Source: Lachnospiraceae bacterium UBA7202 (GTDB lineage: Bacteria > Bacillota > Clostridia > Lachnospirales > Lachnospiraceae). Taken from it: a stretch of DNA of 64,000 nt. Positions 42,443 through 50,820 of the stretch are shown one piece after another. Position numbers and translations under genes: made by a program. The notes below the pieces were generated by a model. The model was given only the letters and a program-made list of their open reading frames with translations, had not been told where the DNA came from and made no database searches. Numbering within the stretch: position 1 is the first letter of the stretch; the number at the start of each line of letters is the position of its first letter. The stretch covers positions 1 through 64,000 of the forward strand of contig DKUO01000025.1 of assembly GCA_002490705.1 (NCBI GenBank), read 5' to 3'.

Positions 42443-43066
42443 ATGGAAATCAAAAAACTGACAGACCCGTCGTTTCGTAAGTACGGCAGGGTCGTGGAGG
42501 GGATCGACTTCACGGATTTGGTGGAGGCGATCAAGAGCAAGACGCCGCTGCCGGAGGGCGTGGCTTACGAGCCTTCTATTGCGGCTTTGGAGGAAACGCA
42601 GGGCGCGAAGGATTTGCAGAGGAGAACCTACGGCGAACTGCCGATTGAGGTGGGATATTGCAACGGCCATAACTATAAGCTGAATGCGATTGAGTATCAC
42701 AGAAGCTCCGAGATCAATGTGGCGGCTACGGACGCCATACTGATTCTCGGAATGCAGCAGGATATCACCGACGATTTCAAATATGAGACGGCGAAAATGG
42801 AGGCGTTTCTCGTGCCGGCAGGCACAGCGGTGGAAATTTATGCGACCACTTTGCACTATGCGCCTTGCAGCGCTGACGAGGGCGGCTTCAAGGTGGGTAT
42901 TGTACTTCCGGCGGGCACGAACTATCCGCTGAAAGAGAAGCACGAGGGCTGGGAGGACTCCCTGATCACGGCGCAGAACAAGTGGCTGATCGGTCATGCG
43001 GAGGGCGGCCTTGACGCGGGTTCGCATATCGGACTTGTGGGAAAGAATCTCGACGTGCGCGAGTAG
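42443..43066 (+). CDS. DUF4867 family protein
   Basis: A 207-residue soluble protein that I assign to DUF4867 from pattern and context. It looks cupin-like: EVGYCNGHNYKLNAIEYHRS, a beta-rich centre (AILILGMQQDI), and FLVPAGTAVEIYATTLHYAP with His and Glu residues that could bind a metal. C-terminal WLIGHAEGGLDAGSHIGLVG. It sits between a sugar kinase and an isomerase-like gene with AGAGGAGA before ATG 42443, so an epimerase, mutarotase or isomerase helper role is plausible. No function is established by the sequence. Confidence 0.75.
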   Translation: MEIKKLTDPSFRKYGRVVEGIDFTDLVEAIKSKTPLPEGVAYEPSIAALEETQGAKDLQRRTYGELPIEVGYCNGHNYKLNAIEYHRSSEINVAATDAILILGMQQDITDDFKYETAKMEAFLVPAGTAVEIYATTLHYAPCSADEGGFKVGIVLPAGTNYPLKEKHEGWEDSLITAQNKWLIGHAEGGLDAGSHIGLVGKNLDVRE

Positions 43067-43111
43067 CAGAGTAAATATACCGGCAGCACCGGTTAAAGGA
43101 GGGTATAAAAA

Positions 43112-44596
43112 ATGAATAATTTACCGAAAGTAAAAATTGGTATCGTGGCGGTGAGCCGTGACTGTTTCCCGGCGTCTCTGGCGATCAACAGAAGAAAGGC
43201 GCTGGTGGAGGCGTATGCAAAGAAGTATGACGCAGCGGATATTTACGAGTGCCCTGTCTGCATCATTGAGAGCGAAATCGACATGGTAAACGCGCTGAAG
43301 GATGTTAAGGATAACGGGTGTAATGCACTCTGCATATACCTCGGCAATTTCGGCCCGGAGATCTCCGAGACATTGCTGGCGAAGCATTTTGAAGGTCCAA
43401 AGATGTTTGTGGCTGCCGCTGAGGAATCCCAGAACGATCTGGTTCAGGGACGCGGCGACGCTTACTGTGGTATGCTCAATGCCAGCTACAACTTAAAGCT
43501 CAGAAATGTGAGGGCTTATATTCCCGAGTATCCTGTTGGCGATGCGGAAGACTGTGCGGATATGATCCATGAGTTTGTTCCGATTGCACGCGCGGTTGCG
43601 GCGCTTTCCAGCCTGAAGATTATATCCTTCGGCCCCAGACCGCTCAACTTCCTTGCCTGCAACGCACCGATCAAGCAGCTTTACAATCTGGGTGTGGAGA
43701 TCGAGGAGAACTCCGAGCTGGATCTGTTTGAGGCGTTTAATAAGCACGCAGGTGATTCCCGTATTCCCGATGTGGTAAAGGATATGGAGGCGGAGCTCGG
43801 CGCAGGCAACAACAAGCCTGAAATCCTGCCCAAACTGGCACAGTATGAGCTGACTCTGCTTGACTGGATCGAGGAGCACAAGGGATATCGTGAGTATGTG
43901 GCGATTGCCGGAAAGTGCTGGCCTGCATTCCAGACACAGTTCGGTTTTGTTCCCTGCTTCGTGAACAGCCGTCTGACCGGCAGAGGCATTCCGGTATCCT
44001 GTGAGGTGGATATCTACGGCTGCCTGAGCGAGTTCATCGGCGAAGCGGTCAGCGACGACATTGTGACGCTGTTAGATATCAACAACTCTGTGCCGAAGGA
44101 TATGTATAAGGAGTCTATCGAGGGCAAGTTTGACTACAAGTTTACGGATACTTTCATGGGCTTCCACTGCGGCAATACCTGCTCCAAGAAGCTGTCTAAG
44201 TGCAGCATGGAGTACCAGATGATCATGGCGAGATCCCTGCCTGAGGAAGTGACGCAGGGTACGCTTGAGGGCGATATCGTTCCCGGAAACATTACCTTCT
44301 ATCGTTTGCAGAGCACGGCTGACAATATCCTGCGCGCTTATGTGGCGGAGGGAGAAGTGCTTCCCGTGGCAACCAGATCCTTTGGCGGTATCGGTGTATT
44401 CGCGATACCGGAAATGGGCAGATTCTACCGTCACGTGCTGATCGAGAAGAATTACCCGCATCACGGCGCGGTTGCGTTTGGCCATTGCGGAAAGGCATTG
44501 TATGAGGTATTTAAGTATATCGGTGTGGATGTGAGCGAGATCGGATATAATCAGCCGAAGAGCCTGCCTTATCCTACGGAGAATCCGTTTGCATAA
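43112..44596 (+). CDS. L-fucose/L-arabinose isomerase-family protein
   Basis: A 494-residue cytosolic protein of the FucI/AraA superfamily. It has KIGIVAVSRDCFPASLA at the start, EESQNDLVQGRGDAYCG, IISFGPRPLNF, AGKCWPAFQTQFGFVPCFVN, and SCEVDIYGCLSEFIG, where Glu and Asp correspond to metal ligands. A Cys-rich CGNTCSKKLSKCS is unusual. The family interconverts aldoses and ketoses; this subgroup is not the canonical FucI (about 590 residues) nor AraA. With the kinase upstream it would form an isomerise-then-phosphorylate route for an unknown sugar. Confidence 0.83.
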   Translation: MNNLPKVKIGIVAVSRDCFPASLAINRRKALVEAYAKKYDAADIYECPVCIIESEIDMVNALKDVKDNGCNALCIYLGNFGPEISETLLAKHFEGPKMFVAAAEESQNDLVQGRGDAYCGMLNASYNLKLRNVRAYIPEYPVGDAEDCADMIHEFVPIARAVAALSSLKIISFGPRPLNFLACNAPIKQLYNLGVEIEENSELDLFEAFNKHAGDSRIPDVVKDMEAELGAGNNKPEILPKLAQYELTLLDWIEEHKGYREYVAIAGKCWPAFQTQFGFVPCFVNSRLTGRGIPVSCEVDIYGCLSEFIGEAVSDDIVTLLDINNSVPKDMYKESIEGKFDYKFTDTFMGFHCGNTCSKKLSKCSMEYQMIMARSLPEEVTQGTLEGDIVPGNITFYRLQSTADNILRAYVAEGEVLPVATRSFGGIGVFAIPEMGRFYRHVLIEKNYPHHGAVAFGHCGKALYEVFKYIGVDVSEIGYNQPKSLPYPTENPFA

Positions 44597-44631
44597 GGGA
44601 TTGGGTCACACAAGAAATAAATAAAACAGAT

Positions 44632-44662
44632 AGGGCGCTTCCTGATGGGAAGCGCCCTTTTT
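44632..44662 (+). terminator. terminator of the sugar operon
   Basis: AGGGCGCTTCC (44632-44642) and GGAAGCGCCCT (44648-44658) form an 11-base perfect stem followed by TTTTT. Confidence 0.92.
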
Positions 44663-44696
44663 AGGTTTGCTATAATGATACAGCAGATCATTCCGC

Positions 44697-45938
44697 TTAT
44701 ACAATCGTATCCATGATGGAATCCATGGTCGGCGCATTGACGCCGCTGCCGTTGTTGCTGTAGGTCTTCTTGTTCAGGGCTTCTCCCTGTGTCGCATAGC
44801 GGTAAATATTGTTTACCCTGTCGGTCATTTTCTCCGAGAAGGAGTAAGCGCCGCTAAACAGATTTTTGACCCCGCTCATATCTGCGTCCTTGAACTTCGT
44901 TTCGTCGATGGAAAGGGTCTTGTCAGAGTTTACGGTGACGCCCATTTTGGAAAAGGCGCTCTTGTTGGTGCTCACAAGGTTCTTGAGGTAGGAAGCCTGA
45001 TTGACAACATTGCTGTTTGCGCTCTTATCCGTATTCTCGATCAGAGCGTTATAATCTTTCACAAAGGAGGAGAATGCCTTGTAGACATTGTCCTTATTGC
45101 TGTTGTCCATGCTGGTTGCGCCCAGATTCTCGATGGACTTATAGAGCGCGTTTGCGGCGGTGGCCGTGGAAGCGTCCGTCACGGTCTTGGATTTGTCCTT
45201 ATCCTTCGTGGAGGAAGCGCTCGACGTCGACGAAGAGCGTCCCACGCCTGCATATTTTGCCTTTGAGGAGGTAACGGCTTCGCCGTCGCCTGCCGCGCGG
45301 TAAATCTGGCTCGCCTTGTTGACTGCCTTGTCGGCGAAGGAGCCGATGCCGCCAAAGAGGGTCTTAACGGTAGCGCCGTTTCCGTGCTCGGTGTCTTTAA
45401 GGGCAGTCTTCATAGAATCCTCGTCGAGGGACAGCGTCCTGTCTGAATTCATCGTAATGCCGACTTTGGCAAAGAGTTTATAATTGGTATAGTAGGAATT
45501 GTACAGGGACTCTGCCTGCTTCTGCACCGTTGCGTTCTCGCTCTTGTCCGCGCTCTTCATCAGGCTGTTATAATCCTTGATAAAAGAGGAAACAGAGTCA
45601 GTGATCTTGTCGATGTTCTTTTCGCTTCTGTCATCGTAGTTCAGAGAAGTAAGCGCGGAAGCGGATTTGTAAAGGGACGCCGCCGCGGAAGCGGAAGCGC
45701 TGTCTTTGACCTTTCCGGCCTTTTTCTTGTCAGTCTCGCCGGATTCCTCGGCTTCCTGTTTTTCTAATTTCGCGTAGTATGATTTCATCATCTTGCCGTA
45801 GCTGCCGTTTTTGATCGCTGCGTAATCGCCAAGCAGAGAACTCACTCCTCCGGCGTTGTCAGAGCCGCTCATACCGCCAAGCAGTGTAGAGTAGGTGTCG
45901 GCCATTCCAGAATTTAAACCGTTTAAATTAATTCCCAT
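44697..45938 (-). CDS. FliD-like repeat protein
   Basis: A 413-residue protein with no signal peptide. After a short Gly/Ser N-terminus and a charged region come two homologous repeats, residues about 82-219 and 256-387, joined by a Ser/Lys linker. Each has a helical part SFIKDYNSLMKSADKS or SFVKDYNALIENTDKS, then KVGITMNSDRTLSLDEDSM or KMGVTVNSDKTLSIDETKF, then LFGG/LFSG. This pattern is that of the FliD (flagellar filament cap) C-terminal domain. No other flagellar gene is in the window. GAGGG precedes the ATG that ends at 45938. Role unknown; a surface or flagellum-linked accessory is possible. Confidence 0.75.
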   Translation of the reverse strand: MGINLNGLNSGMADTYSTLLGGMSGSDNAGGVSSLLGDYAAIKNGSYGKMMKSYYAKLEKQEAEESGETDKKKAGKVKDSASASAAASLYKSASALTSLNYDDRSEKNIDKITDSVSSFIKDYNSLMKSADKSENATVQKQAESLYNSYYTNYKLFAKVGITMNSDRTLSLDEDSMKTALKDTEHGNGATVKTLFGGIGSFADKAVNKASQIYRAAGDGEAVTSSKAKYAGVGRSSSTSSASSTKDKDKSKTVTDASTATAANALYKSIENLGATSMDNSNKDNVYKAFSSFVKDYNALIENTDKSANSNVVNQASYLKNLVSTNKSAFSKMGVTVNSDKTLSIDETKFKDADMSGVKNLFSGAYSFSEKMTDRVNNIYRYATQGEALNKKTYSNNGSGVNAPTMDSIMDTIV

Positions 45939-46087
45939 GTTTTTACCCTCCTTGTCATGTTTTCCGACGTCCGTGTCATATATGTGGTTATAGCACAATT
46001 TTCCTATATCTATTATTTCGTCTTTTCGCCCGATTTGTAAAGGGGTTTTGAAAAAATTTTTTAGTTTTTTTCATTTGTCTGATAGCC

Positions 46088-46116
46088 TTGACTTAAATTG
46101 GGCAAATAGATAAAAT
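46088..46116 (+). promoter_or_regulatory. sigma-A promoter of ptsI
   Basis: TTGACT (46088-46093), 17 bases, TAAAAT (46111-46116), 46 bases before the start codon. Confidence 0.75.
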
Positions 46117-46162
46117 AATAAATAGATAAGAGCTAAAAACTGATAAAAATTGAGGAGCTTGG

Positions 46163-47779
46163 ATGGAGAAATACAGCGGGAAAAGTGTGGTCAGGGGAAT
46201 TGCCATCGGCAGAATCTATCTCCACAAAAAAATAGAGTACAAGGTGACGGATCAGAAGGTTTCGGATGTTGAGACGGAGCTTTTGCGCTTTCTTGACGCG
46301 GTGGAGCGGGCGAAAGGACAACTGGACGGTTTGTACAGCGAGGCCCTTGAGAAGGTGGGAGAGGACCATGCCCGTATTTTCGAGGCACACCGTATGCTCT
46401 TAGAGGATGAGGATTATCTTGACGCGGCAAAGGCCCTGATCCGGCAGGGATATAATGCTGTGTACGCCGCAGACAGGGCGGGAATCCGGTTCGCGGATGC
46501 TCTGGCGGCGATGGATGACGAGTATATGAGAGACCGGGCGGCTGATCTTCGGGATATATCGAGACGGGTGATACGTGTCCTTTTGGATATGCCTGAGGAG
46601 GGGATTCGGTTGGAGGAATCGGCGGTTTTGGTGGCTGATGACCTGACGCCCGGCGAGACGGTAAAATTAGACAGGAGCAAGATTCTCGGCTTTGTGACGG
46701 TGAAGGGAACTGCCGCTTCCCACACCGCAATTTTAGCCAGAAGCATGAATCTGCCGGCCCTTGTGGGAGTGAAACTGTCTCTTGCGGATGAACTTCACGG
46801 GAAACCCTGCATTGTGGACGGGTTTGCAGGTATGTTTCTGGTGGAGCCTACGAAGAAGGAACTGACCCGTATGATTGTGCAGAAGAACCAGTGGACGGCT
46901 GATCTGGAGGCACTTCAAAAACTTAAGGGGCAGGACAATCAGACAAAGAGCGGGAAGAGAATCGACATTTTGGCGAATATCGGCGGTGTGGAGGATGCAG
47001 AAGCGGCCCTGGCTGCGGACGCCGGGGGAATCGGGCTTTTTCGAAGCGAGTTTCTCTATCTGGGCAGAGAGAGTTTCCCAACGGAGGAAGAGCAGTTTGC
47101 AAGTTACCGAGCTGTTCTCGAAAAGATGGAGGGGAAACGGGTGGTGGTCCGCACCATGGACATCGGGGCCGATAAGAGCGCGGATTATTTCCATTTTCAG
47201 CCGGAGGAGAATCCGGCTATGGGGTATCGGGGGATTCGAGTCAGTCTCGACCGGGTGGAAATTTTTATCACGCAGCTTCGGGCGCTCTACCGGGCGTCCG
47301 CTTACGGAAATCTGGCGGTTATGTTTCCCATGATTATTTCCGTGGACGAGGTGAGAAGAATCAAACAGATTGCGGGGATGGTCAGAAAGGATTTGGAAAA
47401 GGAAGGGAAAACGCTACAGGCTGTGCCCTTAGGCGTCATGATCGAGACGCCGGCGGCGGCCCTGATTTCCGATCAATTGGCCAGGGAGGCGGATTTTTTC
47501 AGCATCGGAACCAACGACCTTGCGCAGTATACGCTGGCGGCGGACAGAATGAACCGGCAGCTGGAGGGCGTTTGCGATCCCCGCCATGAGGCGGTTTTGC
47601 GCCTGATCGAAATGACCGTGAAAAATGCGCACAAGGCCGGGATTCCTGTGGGAATTTGCGGAGAGCTTGCTTCGGATATGCTTCTTATGGAACGCTTTTT
47701 GGAATGGAATGTGGATGAGCTCAGCGTAGTTCCCGCCGATGTGCTGAAATTGCGGGAGGCGGTGAGAGCGCTTCCGTAA
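46163..47779 (+). CDS. ptsI: phosphoenolpyruvate-protein phosphotransferase (PTS enzyme I)
   Basis: A 538-residue cytosolic enzyme that takes phosphate from PEP and passes it to HPr. The phospho-histidine loop KGTAASHTAILARS carries His 187. The PEP-binding barrel has GGIGLFRSEFLYLGRE, the RTMDIGADKSADYF region, NPAMGYRGIRVSL, MIETPAAALI, FSIGTNDLAQYTLAADRMN and the acid-base Cys in GICGELASD. It is slightly shorter than the usual 570, with gaps in the N-terminal helical part. ptsH is not adjacent. A strong promoter and a terminator make it monocistronic. Confidence 0.94.
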   Translation: MEKYSGKSVVRGIAIGRIYLHKKIEYKVTDQKVSDVETELLRFLDAVERAKGQLDGLYSEALEKVGEDHARIFEAHRMLLEDEDYLDAAKALIRQGYNAVYAADRAGIRFADALAAMDDEYMRDRAADLRDISRRVIRVLLDMPEEGIRLEESAVLVADDLTPGETVKLDRSKILGFVTVKGTAASHTAILARSMNLPALVGVKLSLADELHGKPCIVDGFAGMFLVEPTKKELTRMIVQKNQWTADLEALQKLKGQDNQTKSGKRIDILANIGGVEDAEAALAADAGGIGLFRSEFLYLGRESFPTEEEQFASYRAVLEKMEGKRVVVRTMDIGADKSADYFHFQPEENPAMGYRGIRVSLDRVEIFITQLRALYRASAYGNLAVMFPMIISVDEVRRIKQIAGMVRKDLEKEGKTLQAVPLGVMIETPAAALISDQLAREADFFSIGTNDLAQYTLAADRMNRQLEGVCDPRHEAVLRLIEMTVKNAHKAGIPVGICGELASDMLLMERFLEWNVDELSVVPADVLKLREAVRALP

Positions 47780-47797
47780 ATGCAGAGGAGATAAGTG

Positions 47798-47833
47798 AAA
47801 AGGACACATGCCGATGCGGGTATGCGTCCTTTT
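47798..47833. terminator. bidirectional terminator between ptsI and a convergent gene
   Basis: AAAAGGAC (47798-47805) pairs with GTCCTTTT (47826-47833). Runs of A and T on the two sides let it serve both strands. Confidence 0.75.
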
Positions 47834-47860
47834 ATGATTCCGTAATGGCGGTATGCGCCG

Positions 47861-48307
47861 TTACGACAGGCTTTTATATATATCTGCGATACATGCTGCC
47901 TGATCCGGATAATGCTCTTTCAGGAACATCAAATACTGAATGGTGCTTCCCTCATAGGGGTGGGTATCGCCTATCAGGCTGACTTCGTAGCAGCTGCGTA
48001 TTACGTTAATGATGCAGTTTTCCGTGTGATCTTCCTTGCAGTCCTTGCATTCTTTGAGAATGTGCGCAATGGCTGTCTCAAGTTCTACTTCATCAAAGGT
48101 GCGGAAATCTGTGGTGGGAATTCCCTCCGTACCGTCCGGAACCTCTTTTTGGGGCGCTCTTTTATAATCAGAAATACATTTTTTTGCAAAACCTATGTTG
48201 CATGACTTTCCGCGGCATTGGCCGCAGACTGCTTCGCTTCTACAGCAGTGTTCCAGATCATTTTCAATCAAATCGGCGTTCAAACCTTTCTTATGTTCCT
48301 CTCCCAT
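47861..48307 (-). CDS. Cys-rich protein of unknown function
   Basis: A 148-residue soluble protein with about ten cysteines in three clusters: HCC near residue 21, CGQCRGKSCNIGFAKKC in residues 28-44, and CKDCKEDHTENC at about 86-97. This spacing would suit zinc or iron-sulfur binding. The C-terminal third is helical (YEGSTIQYLMFLKEHYP). I recognise no family. AAAGGAGG precedes its start. It runs convergent to ptsI across a shared terminator and divergent from the deacetylase gene. Confidence 0.75.
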   Translation of the reverse strand: MGEEHKKGLNADLIENDLEHCCRSEAVCGQCRGKSCNIGFAKKCISDYKRAPQKEVPDGTEGIPTTDFRTFDEVELETAIAHILKECKDCKEDHTENCIINVIRSCYEVSLIGDTHPYEGSTIQYLMFLKEHYPDQAACIADIYKSLS

Positions 48308-48353
48308 AACATGTCCTCCTTTGCATAGTCAAAGAATGATTTTGAAGTCGGTT

Positions 48354-48392
48354 TTGACATAGTATAGCATATGGTATCTTTTTTTTCCATAT
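48354..48392. promoter_or_regulatory. divergent promoter region before the deacetylase
   Basis: TTGACA (48354-48359) is followed by TATCTT after 15 bases. ATATGG (48369-48374) and CCATAT (48387-48392) make an inverted repeat across a T-run. CATATACT at the right end resembles a sporulation-sigma -10, which would suit a PdaB-like gene. None of these is decisive. Confidence 0.3.
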
Positions 48393-48423
48393 ACTTAACT
48401 AAAATCGTATGCAGGGTGTCAGT

Positions 48424-49428
48424 ATGGCAGAGAAAAGGAAATGGAATGATAAGATCAAACTTGCCATGGGGGAACTGGAAAATAAAATGCAGCGGGAGCA
48501 CAGGGGGCGCGGCAGAAAGGAAGTCTGGCCCGAACCCGGAAAAGTAGAAGAATGGAATGCCGAGAGGGAGAGGCAGAGAGGCTTTGGGCAGTATTGCGGT
48601 TCCATGAGTACGGCCAGCCGGGAACAGACCAAGAAAGAGCATAAGCGGGAGTTGTTTTTCAAAAATGTGGCCGTGCAGACAGCGAAATCGGCGGCATTTC
48701 TTCTGGCCGCTGTGGCGCTGGTTCAGGGAATCGCCCGCTTTTTGCCGGATTCCATCACTGTGAGCAGCTCCGTGGGCGGCAGGGAACTTCCCATTTACTG
48801 TGTGGAGACAGACAAAAAACAGGTAGCGCTGAGTTTTGACGCCGCATGGGGGAATGAAGATACCGGACGGATTCTGGAAATCCTGAAAAAGCATGATGTG
48901 AAAGTGACCTTTTTCATGACGGGCGGATGGGTGGAGTCCTATCCTGAGGATGTGAGAGCGATTCTGGCAGCAGGCCATGACCTTGGCAATCACAGCGAAA
49001 ATCATAAAAATATGTCCCAGCTTTCCGATGAGGAATGTCAGGAAGAGATCAGGAAAGTACATACCAAGGTACAGGAGTTGACGGGCTATGAAATGTGCCT
49101 GTTTCGTCCGCCCTACGGAGATTATGACAATCATGTCATAAAAAATGTGCAGAAATGCGGATATTATCCGATTCAGTGGTCGATTGATTCTTTGGACTGG
49201 AAAGACTACGGAGCGGACGATATTGTGAGAAGGGTGGTAGAGTCCGACAAGCTGAATAACGGGGCGATCATTCTGATGCACAACGGCGCAAAATATACTG
49301 CTGACGCATTGGATGCGGTGATTACGGGATTACAGGAGAAGGGATATGAGATTGTGCCGATTTCGCAGTTGATTTATAAGGATAAGTACCATATGAAAGC
49401 GGATGGGACACAGGTTTCGGGGGAGTAG
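48424..49428 (+). CDS. polysaccharide deacetylase (NodB/PdaB-like)
   Basis: A 334-residue protein: a charged cytoplasmic N-terminus (1-80), one membrane segment (about 84-103) and an extracellular NodB domain. Motif 1 is SFDAAWGNED (Asp 139), motif 2 is the zinc site H-x3-H in GNHSENHKN (His 190, His 194), and RPPYGDYD and MHNGAKYT follow. It probably removes acetyl groups from peptidoglycan or wall glycan; sporulation PdaB proteins share this layout. AGGGTG before ATG 48424 favours that start over ATG 48409. Confidence 0.87.
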   Translation: MAEKRKWNDKIKLAMGELENKMQREHRGRGRKEVWPEPGKVEEWNAERERQRGFGQYCGSMSTASREQTKKEHKRELFFKNVAVQTAKSAAFLLAAVALVQGIARFLPDSITVSSSVGGRELPIYCVETDKKQVALSFDAAWGNEDTGRILEILKKHDVKVTFFMTGGWVESYPEDVRAILAAGHDLGNHSENHKNMSQLSDEECQEEIRKVHTKVQELTGYEMCLFRPPYGDYDNHVIKNVQKCGYYPIQWSIDSLDWKDYGADDIVRRVVESDKLNNGAIILMHNGAKYTADALDAVITGLQEKGYEIVPISQLIYKDKYHMKADGTQVSGE

Positions 49429-49453
49429 AAAATACATAATTGACAGAAAAAAC

Positions 49454-49478
49454 GGAGCGGTTTTTGCCGCTCCATTTT
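49454..49478. terminator. bidirectional terminator
   Basis: GGAGCGG (49454-49460) and CCGCTCC (49467-49473) with a TTTTTG loop, A-run on the left and ATTTT on the right. It separates the deacetylase from the convergent XRE gene. Confidence 0.8.
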
Positions 49479-49482
49479 GCTG

Positions 49483-49692
49483 TCATTCTTCACGTAGTTC
49501 CAACAGATCAGAAATATCACAATGCAGGTATTCGCACAGCTTTATAATCAAATTTGCGTCAATGCGTTGGAAATCGTCTCTGCAATAACGATTAAAATTT
49601 CCTCTTTGCAGATCTAAATCTTTACAAATTCTGGTCTTGCTTATTTTCTTTTCTTCCAGCAATTCTATGATACGTATGTGTAAATACTTCAT
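49483..49692 (-). CDS. small XRE-family DNA-binding protein
   Basis: A 69-residue protein made of a single Cro/C1-type helix-turn-helix: IRIIELLEEKKISKTRICKD, then LQRGNFNRYCRD as recognition helix, and LIIKLCEYLHCDISDLLEL. GGGAGCGA precedes the ATG ending at 49692; a longer frame is rejected. The upstream gap holds repeated CAGTATA elements that may be its own sites. It likely regulates the small gene group on the other strand. Confidence 0.85.
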   Translation of the reverse strand: MKYLHIRIIELLEEKKISKTRICKDLDLQRGNFNRYCRDDFQRIDANLIIKLCEYLHCDISDLLELREE

Positions 49693-49712
49693 GTTTGTAT
49701 CGCTCCCATTTA

Positions 49713-49767
49713 TATACAGTATAAACAAATAATGTAGAGCCAAATACTTTATATATAGACAGTATAT
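49713..49767. promoter_or_regulatory. repeated CAGTATA elements in the XRE intergenic gap
   Basis: TATACAGTATA (49713-49723, near-palindromic) and TATAGACAGTATAT (49754-49767) lie about 41 bases apart, near four helical turns, in an AT-rich divergent gap. They are candidate operators of the XRE protein. Confidence 0.4.
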
Positions 49768-49846
49768 ATTTATATAGTGTATGATAAGGAATGATACAAA
49801 ATTAATGAAAAGTGAAATAGAATAGAGCGAGAGGGGAGGAAGTTTT

Positions 49847-50038
49847 ATGATATGGATAATTTTGGCAGCAGTTGTAATAGTAGCAAACCTTATTCGTCTG
49901 TGGATTTTTTTAAAATGTCTTGGCGTGAAATCATGTAAAAACAGAAAATGCAGATACCATGAATTTTGTTTCAGGTATCAAGGCGGAATTACCGAGGAAG
50001 AGAAAGAAGAGCTGATAAGATATCTGGAGCAGATGTAA
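49847..50038 (+). CDS. small membrane protein
   Basis: A 63-residue protein with one N-terminal hydrophobic helix (MIWIILAAVVIVANLIRLWI) and a basic, Cys-containing tail (CKNRKCRYHEFC) ending in an acidic helix. I do not recognise a family. GAGGGGAGGA stands right before the ATG, supporting expression. The four cysteines could bind a metal. It opens the group of small genes on the AT-rich islet. Confidence 0.65.
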   Translation: MIWIILAAVVIVANLIRLWIFLKCLGVKSCKNRKCRYHEFCFRYQGGITEEEKEELIRYLEQM

Positions 50039-50125
50039 AGTATGCTTAAGTTTACATTGTTAAAACTCTGTTTTTTCTATATACTTAATATTACATATAA
50101 CTATTTTGTAGACAGGAGGTTCTGC

Positions 50126-50341
50126 ATGAACAGAGAGTCCATGGCATTTGTTGTATATATGATTCATGCCTGTGCCAATAAATGGGATAAACCGCCGTCA
50201 GAGGTTTATCAAAAATTACAGAGCGTCGGATGTATTGACAGTTATCTTGTGCCTCACTATGACATTCTGCATACGCAGGGTACAGATTATATTGTGGATG
50301 ATATCAAAGAATATTTGGAAGTGCGGGGTGTGGCAGTATGA
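50126..50341 (+). CDS. DUF3791 family protein
   Basis: A 71-residue helical protein with the DUF3791 ending pattern YDILHTQGTDYIVDDIKEYLEVRG. DUF3791 genes commonly precede DUF3990 genes, as here, in what looks like a toxin-antitoxin arrangement; the small partner would be the antitoxin. ATG 50126 has a perfect AGGAGGT upstream. The stop overlaps the next start by ATGA. Antitoxin activity is inferred from context only. Confidence 0.8.
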   Translation: MNRESMAFVVYMIHACANKWDKPPSEVYQKLQSVGCIDSYLVPHYDILHTQGTDYIVDDIKEYLEVRGVAV

Positions 50342-50817
50342 ATGTTTACCATGGATCAACAGAGATTGTAAAGAATCCGGATATAAAGCACTCTTATCGT
50401 GCACTTGACTTTGGTATGGGCTTTTATGTGACAACAGTTAGAGAGCAGGCCGAAAAATGGGCACGACGTAAAGCAGCTATTCTTGGAAAAGGTAATGCAA
50501 TTATGAATGTTTACCAGATGAATAAGGATGTACGAGAGTTCGTGATAAAATCTTTTGATGAAGATTTGGTGGAATGGATTGATTTTGTGTGTAAATGCCG
50601 GGATGGAGAGAAAGACTATTTGAAGTATGATTTGATATTCGGCAAAGTAGCTAATGATAAAGTGTTTCGAGTGGTAGATATGTATCACACAGGGATTTGG
50701 GACAAAGAGCGTGCTATCAAAGAAATTAAAGCGTATCCTTCTTATGACCAGATTGCGTTTATCAGTCAAGAGGCTATTGACAGATTGTTAGTATTTGAGT
50801 CCTTCGAGGAGGTGTAA
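50338..50817 (+). CDS. DUF3990 family protein, possible ADP-ribosyltransferase-like toxin
   Basis: A 159-residue soluble protein. The N-terminus NVYHGSTEIVKNPDI and the following LDFGMGFYVTTVREQAEKWA are the DUF3990 signatures, and the YHGS and GFYVTT parts resemble the NAD-binding core of ADP-ribosyltransferase-like folds. A later IFGKVANDKVFRVVDMY is also typical. It is translationally coupled to the DUF3791 gene. The toxin idea rests on family context; no activity is proven. Confidence 0.8.
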   Translation: MNVYHGSTEIVKNPDIKHSYRALDFGMGFYVTTVREQAEKWARRKAAILGKGNAIMNVYQMNKDVREFVIKSFDEDLVEWIDFVCKCRDGEKDYLKYDLIFGKVANDKVFRVVDMYHTGIWDKERAIKEIKAYPSYDQIAFISQEAIDRLLVFESFEEV

Positions 50818-50820
50818 CTG

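Noticed and set aside
41251..42540. Minus-strand frame of 429 codons opposite xylB
   Set aside because: Shadow of the kinase gene; no ribosome site or motif.
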